In this document: positions 32,800-41,412 of the stretch, in pieces
Position numbering within the stretch: position 1 is the stretch's first letter
Layout: each line of letters begins with the position of its first letter
From: Petasospora fabianii
Lineage: Eukaryota > Ascomycota > Saccharomycetes > Phaffomycetales > Wickerhamomycetaceae
Direction: 5' to 3'
DNA length: 64,000 nucleotides
NCBI GenBank assembly: GCA_022641835.1
Contig: CP048716.1
Span: forward strand, 1,860,001-1,924,000
The notes under the pieces: generated by a model
The model's database searches: none
Seen by the model: the letters and a program-made list of their open reading frames with translations, nothing else
What the model was told of the DNA's origin: nothing
Made by a program: the position numbers and the translations under genes

Positions 32800-35145
32800 A
32801 TGCCTCCATCGTCATATGGTTCGAGGCCGTCATGGACTCTACGTAACCAGAGTGTCCAATTGTCGCCCACACAGCATAGGACAGGCACCGGCGATGTCTC
32901 CTCCTCAACCACCTCCTCAATGGAACCCCTTCTTTCTCCAGCTACCCCCATTGCCCCATCACTAGAGGCTCTTGATTCACCAACGACGCCAAGCCGAAAA
33001 TTACGATCAAAGACCACATCGAATGGAACCCCAGTGCTGGGATGGCAGACTTCCCAGCAGTCACCTATCCGTCAACAATCTCCAAATGGAACGGAGGAAC
33101 CCCGCAAGAAGGGAGATATCTGTTCCTCTATGACGACACTACAGGATGCAGCACCAATTGTGGAGAATATGAAGGCAACAAGCAGGCCACAAAAGTTAAA
33201 GGTTGCAAAGGTAGGAGAAACGGCAACTGCTGTTCGAAGATCGCCTCGTCATCAGAAGAAAGATTCAACTGTTACGGAGATCAATGATGTCTGGGACCTC
33301 ATCCCCTCACCAGGTTGTACAAGATCATCAAAGAGGGCTAAGCAAGAGCAGACCACTACGATACCCAATGACCCTGTGACTGTCAAGAAGACCCAGAAGA
33401 TCAGGAAGGAGGAGAAAGGGGCCACACCCGAACCCCTAGGGCCTTCAAATATACCACTGTCCCCCATCACCAAGGTATCTCCAAAGGCTACAAGGTCTCC
33501 AGTACTCAGCAGCTTTTTCGTTGAGTCCAAGTCCAAGCCTTCATGGTCACCCACTTCTACCCCAAAGTCTAAGACTACATCACCCGTTTACATCTCCAAA
33601 CCATCCCATCAGAACCAAGAAATCCACAGCAGCAAGATCACCAAACTCACAGACCGTCTTCAACAATTGTCTAGCCCTAAACCATCACACCAAGAGGCGC
33701 TCAAGACATGGGACTTACTGGAGAACCTTGATGATGACACTGTAAAGCCACGAACTACTTTACGCAAGAAGATCACACTTCGTTCGCCGAAGAAGGAGAA
33801 GGAACCAGAGGATCGTCGGGCCATTCTTCGATTCTTCGAATCCGATACATTCAAACCACAAGAAGAAAAATCTCCATCTCCTTCTCCTGTAATACAAGAC
33901 GAGTCATCGGAAAAGCCAATCATCAGGTCACAGCGTCTGATGAATCGCACATCCCGTACTTATGGAAACCAAAGAAGTTATCTCGCGGATCGGGAGATGT
34001 CAACCAAACCCGACAATGAAACTACATCACATTCGTTCCACGGCCAAAACACAACTATTAACAATGAAGACACACAGGAAGATGATAATTTGACATCCAT
34101 AACACATCTTCGCGCCCAGGGGTCCTATGCCCAGTTTCTTGATGAGTTGAACTTCATCCTTGGGGGAATCGAATCCTATCCATCACTCTCGTCGTTCTTG
34201 GAGCTCGCAATGAGGCTGCTTGATGACGAATTCCTAGGTTTTGTGAAGAATAGGGGACTTCCTGTGATGCCAATCGACTTGAAACTCATCGATGAACCCA
34301 CCATCTCCTTTGTTGTTGGATTCATCTGGTGCAAGGTTGCAGACAGTACAGGCATTGATGAGCAGAGAAAGAAGGTCATCAAGACGCTGTTGAGCAGTAC
34401 AACTGAATTGTCCATTCCAAGGGGAAGTAAAAATCTTCAGGTGCTGTATAGAGAGTTTCAAAAGAGCTTGAAAGATGAGTATAATCCGGTCTTTGTTGGA
34501 ATTACCTTGCTTGTCCAAAATGGCTTATACTTGGATGAGGAACTGCTGCCGATCCTGTCTGATGTGATTATTGACTTTAATACCGGTACCCAAATTGGTG
34601 TCCAGCAGCTCAATATGGTGCTAATGTTGTTAGAAGCATATCTGAGTAAACTTGATGCAGCGCCTGTTGAATTTGAAAAGGTTTACTCGTTCCTTTCAAA
34701 ACATCGTACGGCTGATTCTCGTACAGATATGTTGAAATTGAAGCTATATATCGTACTTGCCATTAAAAAGTTCGAGAGAGTCTTTGACCCACTGTTGATC
34801 TCAAGATCACTGAAAGCTGCTCTATCATCAAGTAACTCAGAGCTGCAACTTCTTCACATAGGTCTCATGATCAGTCTGGTTGAAAACCAGTCCTGTCTCG
34901 CATCATTGAAGAAAATTGAAAACATCAAGAGGCTCCACCAACTTTACATGGAGGTCTCTGAAGAGTCGATCCCTTACTTCTCTCTCCTTCTTGGCATGCT
35001 GTACGCTGAGTCACCACTCCAGGTGCGCAAACATTTCCATTCAACTGAGATTGAGAGGGTTGTCTTGGAGCTTCATCGTTTGGAAAAAGGCGACACCGTT
35101 ATAAGCGATCAGGTACGCTCTATTCTTGCTGATATCGAAAAGTAA
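32800..35145 (+). CDS. RAD61: Cohesin release factor Rad61/Wpl1 (WAPL family)
   Basis: 781 residues from the ATG at 32800 (MPPSSYGSRPSW). The first ~380 residues are disordered, Ser/Pro/Lys-rich, with many SP sites. The short motif SRTYGNQRSYLADRE (about 384-398) precedes the globular WAPL C-terminal domain (about 430-780, starting LTSITHLRAQGSYAQFLDEL). Such a TYG-x-x-R-S/T-x-L block just before the helical domain is what I recall from fungal Wapl proteins. Wapl with Pds5 opens the Smc3-Scc1 gate and releases cohesin. Identity is by motif and layout, since the family is poorly conserved. The 3' end converges on the first HAP1-like gene, 72 bp away. Confidence 0.75.
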   Translation: MPPSSYGSRPSWTLRNQSVQLSPTQHRTGTGDVSSSTTSSMEPLLSPATPIAPSLEALDSPTTPSRKLRSKTTSNGTPVLGWQTSQQSPIRQQSPNGTEEPRKKGDICSSMTTLQDAAPIVENMKATSRPQKLKVAKVGETATAVRRSPRHQKKDSTVTEINDVWDLIPSPGCTRSSKRAKQEQTTTIPNDPVTVKKTQKIRKEEKGATPEPLGPSNIPLSPITKVSPKATRSPVLSSFFVESKSKPSWSPTSTPKSKTTSPVYISKPSHQNQEIHSSKITKLTDRLQQLSSPKPSHQEALKTWDLLENLDDDTVKPRTTLRKKITLRSPKKEKEPEDRRAILRFFESDTFKPQEEKSPSPSPVIQDESSEKPIIRSQRLMNRTSRTYGNQRSYLADREMSTKPDNETTSHSFHGQNTTINNEDTQEDDNLTSITHLRAQGSYAQFLDELNFILGGIESYPSLSSFLELAMRLLDDEFLGFVKNRGLPVMPIDLKLIDEPTISFVVGFIWCKVADSTGIDEQRKKVIKTLLSSTTELSIPRGSKNLQVLYREFQKSLKDEYNPVFVGITLLVQNGLYLDEELLPILSDVIIDFNTGTQIGVQQLNMVLMLLEAYLSKLDAAPVEFEKVYSFLSKHRTADSRTDMLKLKLYIVLAIKKFERVFDPLLISRSLKAALSSSNSELQLLHIGLMISLVENQSCLASLKKIENIKRLHQLYMEVSEESIPYFSLLLGMLYAESPLQVRKHFHSTEIERVVLELHRLEKGDTVISDQVRSILADIEK

Positions 35146-35217
35146 TGAACACCGCATATTCGTAAACACATAACATAGTCATAGTTGTAGTAGTGAGGAG
35201 CAATACTAGAGTCCATC

Positions 35218-38004
35218 TCAACCAGACTCCAAATCTGGACGTCTATTAGCAGAATTAGCCTCCGCGCCAATAGCATCATCAAAGATACCGAACAACTCTG
35301 TCAAGTCCTCAGAACTAAACCATGTTTTTGTATCAACACTAACTGCACCTTGATTAAGCAGCTGCTCTAAACCAGAAGAACCAACCTGTTCAAACAAGCC
35401 ACCATTGGTAGGATCGTTACCGCCACGAAATTGCTGCAGGAACTGTGGTGTAGTATTGGTAGTAGGGATTGCCTCAGAATACGACACTGGGCCGGCCGAT
35501 CCAACATGCTCATTCTCTGAAGGATTCAGGCCGTCCAGTTTCTCACCATATGCACCATTTATTTCACCGAGCTGCGTCGTTATACTCTCACCGAAAATAC
35601 CAGTGATTTGTCTGCGTGTGGCCATCTGATGATTCATGCGAAAAGCCAGACTTTCCTTAACTTTCATCTGTGCAGTCTCGTAGTCCTTTCTTGATGGAGT
35701 AGGAACTGGGCTGCCAAAGTGATACACATTGCGTGGAGTTGCAGGGGGGAAGAGCATGGCTCCTTCATGCAGAGGACGTGATGGGCCACCAACGGGTTGA
35801 AGAAGCGTTGTCAGTGGGGTCGTGCTCATAAAATTCTTCAAGGTGTCTATCTCTGAGGAGGTTAACGTTCCAAGAAATGTTCCAGCCTTAAGGGAGAGTG
35901 GAAGCGCATGGTCAGGGAGACTTGATTGGACTTCTTCAACAGCCTGCGAGTAACTGAAATGTGGATCTTTGACGACGTGTAGGAAGAGTGTTGTACCGAG
36001 AGTCATGCGCTGGGCGTTGTAGTAGCCGGTATTGATGGACTGGAAAAATTGAACTATGGAGTCCATGCTGCAAAGAAGATTAGTTTGAAGCTCCTTGAGA
36101 CTCTTGTATTGTGCTTCTGGAGTGTTTGGAACAAGGAATTGATGAAGACATGTACAATAGAGGTCAGCAATGACTACCATGGAGCGGCTCACGGCACTGA
36201 AGAGAGCAGGACGGATGTAGAAAAGATACTTGGTGCCAAAATACTCTGAACCGTTGTAGTGAATGTTCAGCGCAGAGTTGAAGACTTGAACAGCAAGCCT
36301 GAGTGTGTTCTGATACATCTCCGCATGCATCTTTGGATTGTCATTGTGATGGAAGTGGAGAAGTAGGCGATAGCGGAGTATTAGCTCTAATGCATGAAGC
36401 TCAAACAAGTAAGCAATCTTTTTGACCTTGACATAGGGCACTGGGTTACTTGAGAGGATAAACGACAATGTACCAACCTCCATGGCAACAAATGAGGCAA
36501 CATCCTCTATTACTGAAAACATCTGAGCAACTGTTGGCTTCTTACCTCTCAAGAACACAACCTGGCACACTTTCCGGAAAAGAGCAGTCTTCTTATCCAT
36601 GAAAATGTAATCATTAAGGACAAATGTTTCTGGATCATCCGTTCCTGCAGCATTAGCTGGAAGCTCACAATCATAGGACTCATCATCAAGGAACCTTGGA
36701 ACAAACCCATTATTTGCTGATACTGATGCATCCATCTCAACAATCTTGTGCCACATCTTTCTACAGATCCTGGCTCTGTTCTCTGGCTTACCCAGGTATG
36801 CTGCCATCTCGGAGGGATCACAATGGAGACCGGCTGCCATTGAGTTTGAAATTATAGCGTCCAGAAAGATTCTCGAAGAGGCAAACTCAGAGGAGGTATC
36901 GTCTTCTGGACAGAACTGACGGTAAAAATGAATGTACAACATTAGTAAGACGACTTTTGCTCCGTATGATTTGGCCAAGAAGTTGTAGTGACTAAGGCAA
37001 TGGTTGGCGATACCGGGGAATATAGCGGTACAGACCCCCTTGAGATAGGTCAGGTCCTTGTTTATATCAAAGTCAGCCTGCTCAAGAGACAAGACAGTGA
37101 TGGCCATGATTATGAAAAGGAGACCAAGTGTGGCATAGTCGTACTTCTCAGTAATGTATAGACGTGGAATTGGTTCATTGACGTTGGACCAGCCACCGAT
37201 GAGTCGGCTGAGGGTGTCGGTGAAGAAAACGCCTTCTTCGAGGAGAGGCATGAGAGGGTATATATATTTGAAAAACATCATACAGAGCCTAAGAATCACT
37301 CTGCGGGGTGGAAGATGGTCCAGGATCATGGATTCGAGATCACCATTGTAATTGTCAAGCTCTTTAATACGGCCCTTCAGTGCTGTTTTTTCCCTCTTGA
37401 GTTCGAGGAATCGCATCAGCATGATGTTTAGATGTCCGTCGTTGAGAACGGTGGGTAGTCCATGCTTAAGCGCAGCTTCTCGTGATATCATTGTTTTCTC
37501 CATGAACCGCCACATATGGATCCAAACAGCACGTAGATCCTCAGAGGACTGAATAGATACAAGCGGTGAGGTGGCACCATGATATTCGAGCCTCATCTTC
37601 CTCGTTGCAAGTGCCATGACAAAAGGAACAGTCGATTGGAGCGAGACCAGCTCGTCGGGATCGTACTGATGCTTCTTGAAGTGAATTGAAGGCAATTCTG
37701 ACGAGCTTTGTGACTGTGCCAGATCAGACTCGAGCTTCTTGATTCTAGCCAGGAGTTGATGCAAAGGTGCCCCGCCATTGTGTTCATCCTTGGTGGAGGA
37801 ACCTTCAACGGTTGCCGCGGCCCCCGCCTGCTCGAGAGCCTCTTTCATCCAGGCAGGGTCCTTGTAAGAGCAGAGATGAGCCACGCCTCGACGACCACAT
37901 TGTTCACACGATGGACGTGCCTTGTCACATCGGATTCGTCTCTTTCGGCAGAGAATGCACGAGTTGGGGATACGAGCCCGTCGCACCGACTCCTCATTGG
38001 ACAT
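35218..38004 (-). CDS. HAP1-like zinc-cluster transcription factor, paralogue 1
   Basis: 928 residues. The Zn2Cys6 cluster, Cys16 to Cys45 (CILCRKRRIRCDKARPSC plus EQCGRRGVAHLC), is followed by SYKDPAW, similar to the HLCHY-x-W ending in Hap1. A short coiled coil (about 80-100) should mediate dimerisation. The Hap1-type block (YHGATSPLVSIQSSEDLRAV then WIHMW, about 141-165) and the fungal transcription factor middle-homology region with FCPEDDTSSEF follow. The C-terminus has SSEDLTELFGIFDD (897-910), an acidic/aromatic motif shared with three neighbours. No CPV heme motif is present. It is uninterrupted by introns. DNA target and inducer are unknown. Confidence 0.9.
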   Translation of the reverse strand: MSNEESVRRARIPNSCILCRKRRIRCDKARPSCEQCGRRGVAHLCSYKDPAWMKEALEQAGAAATVEGSSTKDEHNGGAPLHQLLARIKKLESDLAQSQSSSELPSIHFKKHQYDPDELVSLQSTVPFVMALATRKMRLEYHGATSPLVSIQSSEDLRAVWIHMWRFMEKTMISREAALKHGLPTVLNDGHLNIMLMRFLELKREKTALKGRIKELDNYNGDLESMILDHLPPRRVILRLCMMFFKYIYPLMPLLEEGVFFTDTLSRLIGGWSNVNEPIPRLYITEKYDYATLGLLFIIMAITVLSLEQADFDINKDLTYLKGVCTAIFPGIANHCLSHYNFLAKSYGAKVVLLMLYIHFYRQFCPEDDTSSEFASSRIFLDAIISNSMAAGLHCDPSEMAAYLGKPENRARICRKMWHKIVEMDASVSANNGFVPRFLDDESYDCELPANAAGTDDPETFVLNDYIFMDKKTALFRKVCQVVFLRGKKPTVAQMFSVIEDVASFVAMEVGTLSFILSSNPVPYVKVKKIAYLFELHALELILRYRLLLHFHHNDNPKMHAEMYQNTLRLAVQVFNSALNIHYNGSEYFGTKYLFYIRPALFSAVSRSMVVIADLYCTCLHQFLVPNTPEAQYKSLKELQTNLLCSMDSIVQFFQSINTGYYNAQRMTLGTTLFLHVVKDPHFSYSQAVEEVQSSLPDHALPLSLKAGTFLGTLTSSEIDTLKNFMSTTPLTTLLQPVGGPSRPLHEGAMLFPPATPRNVYHFGSPVPTPSRKDYETAQMKVKESLAFRMNHQMATRRQITGIFGESITTQLGEINGAYGEKLDGLNPSENEHVGSAGPVSYSEAIPTTNTTPQFLQQFRGGNDPTNGGLFEQVGSSGLEQLLNQGAVSVDTKTWFSSEDLTELFGIFDDAIGAEANSANRRPDLESG

Positions 38005-38345
38005 TGCGAGGGAAGCTTAGGATTGTAGTCGGTGCCGATGAAAGCAAAAACACACGTATGAAGTGACTGTTGGTGCCTTAGCATGGAGTGGCGAGGCTAT
38101 GGAGAAGAACTACTTTTGGGACACAACTGGAATATGTCACAGGATATGGCATGTCCCAACTGGAAAGTCGACTCGCTGTAGACTATGTGTCGAGTTCGGA
38201 TATAACGCGGCTATCACGCTATTCTCGGGGATGCTAACATACTTTATATATATATATATATATATAAATACATATATCAGATCTGTTCACTTTTATAGTG
38301 TTCTATTGTTGGAATATATACATTCAACTGTTATTTATTTGGCAC
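38005..38345. other. Intergenic region between HAP1-like paralogues 1 and 2
   Basis: This 341 bp stretch is the upstream region of paralogue 1. It contains an AT-rich zone with an 11-unit TA repeat. No gene was recognised. Confidence 0.7.
38245..38266. repeat. TA dinucleotide microsatellite
   Basis: Eleven TA units, flanked by further A/T-rich sequence (AATACATATAT). It is likely to vary in length between strains. Confidence 0.95.
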
Positions 38346-41216
38346 TCAAAGTCCACGGATAGTGTCAAATCCCTGCATTTCCTGTGTTGAGAGCCAGTTG
38401 TACTCGTCGAAAAGCCCAAACACCTCAGTGTACTCTTCACTGGTCAAACTCACTGGAGCCACATCACCTGGGCCACAAGCAGACGTTGGTGTTGTCCCAC
38501 TCATATTGTTGAGCGACAGGGGAGCCTCCGCAGTATTCGCAACATAAGGCGGCGCTCCACCAAAAACAGGAGGTGCGGTTACCTCTGATCTGTTCTCTGG
38601 GCCAAAGATACCATTCATCATCTCGTGGTCCTTTTGCTCAATGTAGCGAGAGCTAATAGATTTCCGAACATCATCGACCGACGGATCATTACCGTCAGTT
38701 TGGAGTGGGTTCAGTACAGTGTTACCCACAGTCTTTCTTCCTGGTACAACACCGAAGTGGTGCATCGTCTCAAGTGGCTTCAATGGAAGAGGAAACACCG
38801 ATGTGAATGAGCGAAGAGGAAGACGAGCACCGACAAGTGGTTGGAGGGCCTCTCTGATATCAGTCTTGGCTGTATTAATCAAAGAATTGATCTCTGGATC
38901 AGGCATGCTCATGATGAAGTTTGTTTTTGGAAGCTCGTCAGTGGCGACACCATGCAAATCATGTGCACGGGTGTGACCCTCTGGGATTGGACGGGAGGAC
39001 ACCTCACGACAAGCCTTAGAATAGTCAAATGATGGATCCTTAAGCATGCGGAAAAAGAAAGAAAACGCAAGACTCATACGCTGAGCATTGTAAAAGCCAT
39101 GATTCGTTGCCGTCAACAGCTCAATGCAACATTGCATGTTGCTCAAGAGCGTACTCATAAGGTCCTTGATACAGCTTGAACGACCATGGTTTGTAATTGG
39201 TGTGACACTGACCGCTTGGATACAGCGAGCAAGTAGAGCAGAGTGTACGACAAACACTCGGGAAGCAGCATGATATACATATGGCCGAATATAAAATGCG
39301 TAGAAGTGGCCGAAGTAGCGATCAGTGTTATGGTAAACATTCAACGCAGAGTTCATCAACTTCACAGCAAAAGCAAGGGCAGACTTATATGACTCGCAGC
39401 ACGTCGTGATGTTATCCTTTTGGTGGAAATAAATGGCAAGTCTGACCTTCAATACCAACTGTAGCACACTCAACTCTAGCAAAAGAGCAACCTTCTTCAC
39501 ACGAACGTATGGAAGTGGATTACTGGCAAGTATGGACCGAAGAGAGCCGATATTAGTTCTGGTAAACGTCTCAATTTCACGAATACATTCCTGCATCTGT
39601 CCCACAGTTGGAGGCGTAGTCCGTAGGAACAGCTTGTATGCGATATCCCTGTAAAACTTGACTTTCTTCTCGGCAAAGGCAAAGTCACTTACCACAAATG
39701 CCTCGAGTGGATCCATACCTGGTTCTGGCTCCGGAAGCTTGACATCATACGATTCATCATCCAGGAAGTGCGGTGGAATACCAAGCCATATGCCATTCGT
39801 AGCATCCATATCCGTAATCTTGTGCCAGATTTTTCTAAGACAAGTGGCATGAGACGGTGACTTTCCCATACTGTGAATTATATCGGCTGGATCACAGCCA
39901 AGTCCCATAGCTGTAGCCTCGGAAATAATACCCCTAAGACCGATACCACCCATTGAGAAGTCTGAATTGGTGTCATCCTCTGGACAGAACTCATAATAGA
40001 ATTTGACAAGAAGCCTGAGCGCAATCAATTTTGGGATGTATGACTTTCTTGTGAAGTTGTAATGACGGAGACACAAAGTGGCCATGTTGATGAACATGGC
40101 GGTTGAAGTGCCCTTCAAATGTTTGAAGTCGTAGTCAGTCTCAAGCTCAGTGGTGGAGATAGTCAAAGAGGCAATAGCCATCACGGCAAAGAGGAGACCC
40201 ATGAGTGCGATATCGTACTTGGTGGAGATCTCAAGCTTAGTTGGCTTCTCATTCATATTCAACCAAGTTCCCAGGATTCTCTGTAAATCATCATTGATAA
40301 ACGGATGCTCGTCAAAGACTGGGATCAAGGGATAAACGTTACGGAAGAACCTTACTGACAGAGCCAAGATAACTCTTCTGATTGGCAAATACTTCAAGAT
40401 GAGGTTCTCCACGGTCTCCGAGGAGTTTTTAAGAATGCAAACTTCTTCCTTGTGGGCAACTTTCTGACGACGCAGTTCAAGGAATTGCACCAAGACAGCG
40501 TTGAGGGCTCCACTGTTAAGGTCATTCCCCGTTGATGGTTGCATCCCACTGTTTCGTGCCATCATAGCCTCTTCCAAGTACGCCCACATGTGCAACCATA
40601 TTACCTTGAGATGTACATCGCGCTTGATGATTTGTATAGGAGACAAGGCACCATGGAACTCAACTCTTGACTTTCTCATCACGTGTGGGATCAGGAAGGG
40701 AAGAGCTTCATGTAAGACGAGGGTCTCATTTGGATCATACAACAGAGATTTCTTGAGTATGTTTGAGGATTTGGGTTGTATGACTTGCCCACTAGACCAC
40801 TCCGTGAGACTTACTGCGGCCTCAACATGCTTCAACCGCGTCATAAGTTCCTCAAGATTACCCTTTACATCTTGCTCCGCTTCAGCTGGCCGCACGGCAG
40901 GTGACAGGACCGAGACAGTCTGGTTACCATGTGGAGGGTGGGATGTATGGGTAGACGGAGTAGTATTCATCCATACCGGGTCATCGTAATGGCAAAGATG
41001 TGATACACCACGTTTCACACACTCTTCACAGGCTGGTCTTCCCTTGTTACATTTGATCTTTCGCCGTCTGCAAACGACACAAGAGTTCGGGACGCGGAGA
41101 CGCTTCTTTGCTGGGCCGGGGCTATCGCCTGACGTTGTGCCCTGGGTCACGGGTGAGACGCCTGGAAGCGAGGAGACCGACGAGGGAGATGGCTTGGTGG
41201 AAAAGGGTTCACTCAT
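38346..41216 (-). CDS. HAP1-like zinc-cluster transcription factor, paralogue 2
   Basis: 956 residues from ATG MSEPFSTKPSP (41214-41216); 16 further open codons upstream lack an ATG. The cluster CVVCRRRKIKCNKGRPAC then EECVKRGVSHLC ends HYDDPVW. A helix around the MTRLKHVEAAV segment may dimerise. The block SPIQIIKRDVHLKVIWLHMW and the motif FCPEDDTNSDF match paralogue 1 in position. Near the C-terminus LPKTNFIM, an LQPL segment and SEEYTEVFGLFDEYNWL (926-942) are shared with paralogue 4, and both end in RGL, making these two the closest pair by eye. No CPV heme motifs and no intron. It is probably a nuclear DNA-binding dimer; its targets are unknown. Confidence 0.9.
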   Translation of the reverse strand: MSEPFSTKPSPSSVSSLPGVSPVTQGTTSGDSPGPAKKRLRVPNSCVVCRRRKIKCNKGRPACEECVKRGVSHLCHYDDPVWMNTTPSTHTSHPPHGNQTVSVLSPAVRPAEAEQDVKGNLEELMTRLKHVEAAVSLTEWSSGQVIQPKSSNILKKSLLYDPNETLVLHEALPFLIPHVMRKSRVEFHGALSPIQIIKRDVHLKVIWLHMWAYLEEAMMARNSGMQPSTGNDLNSGALNAVLVQFLELRRQKVAHKEEVCILKNSSETVENLILKYLPIRRVILALSVRFFRNVYPLIPVFDEHPFINDDLQRILGTWLNMNEKPTKLEISTKYDIALMGLLFAVMAIASLTISTTELETDYDFKHLKGTSTAMFINMATLCLRHYNFTRKSYIPKLIALRLLVKFYYEFCPEDDTNSDFSMGGIGLRGIISEATAMGLGCDPADIIHSMGKSPSHATCLRKIWHKITDMDATNGIWLGIPPHFLDDESYDVKLPEPEPGMDPLEAFVVSDFAFAEKKVKFYRDIAYKLFLRTTPPTVGQMQECIREIETFTRTNIGSLRSILASNPLPYVRVKKVALLLELSVLQLVLKVRLAIYFHQKDNITTCCESYKSALAFAVKLMNSALNVYHNTDRYFGHFYAFYIRPYVYHAASRVFVVHSALLARCIQAVSVTPITNHGRSSCIKDLMSTLLSNMQCCIELLTATNHGFYNAQRMSLAFSFFFRMLKDPSFDYSKACREVSSRPIPEGHTRAHDLHGVATDELPKTNFIMSMPDPEINSLINTAKTDIREALQPLVGARLPLRSFTSVFPLPLKPLETMHHFGVVPGRKTVGNTVLNPLQTDGNDPSVDDVRKSISSRYIEQKDHEMMNGIFGPENRSEVTAPPVFGGAPPYVANTAEAPLSLNNMSGTTPTSACGPGDVAPVSLTSEEYTEVFGLFDEYNWLSTQEMQGFDTIRGL

Positions 41217-41412
41217 GGCTGGCGAAGAATGTTGTCTCTGCCGGCTATACAAAGTGATGCTCACATTGACTCTCTTGTTTTTGTCCAGGCTCGGACTTTC
41301 CGGTAAAATCGCACTTGAATCCCCTTGAGGCAGAAGTGGGGGTCACCCGGCTGTGTTTGGCAATACACTTTAGCTACGCGCAGTTAAGGTTACTCATAAT
41401 GTCATTAAAGTC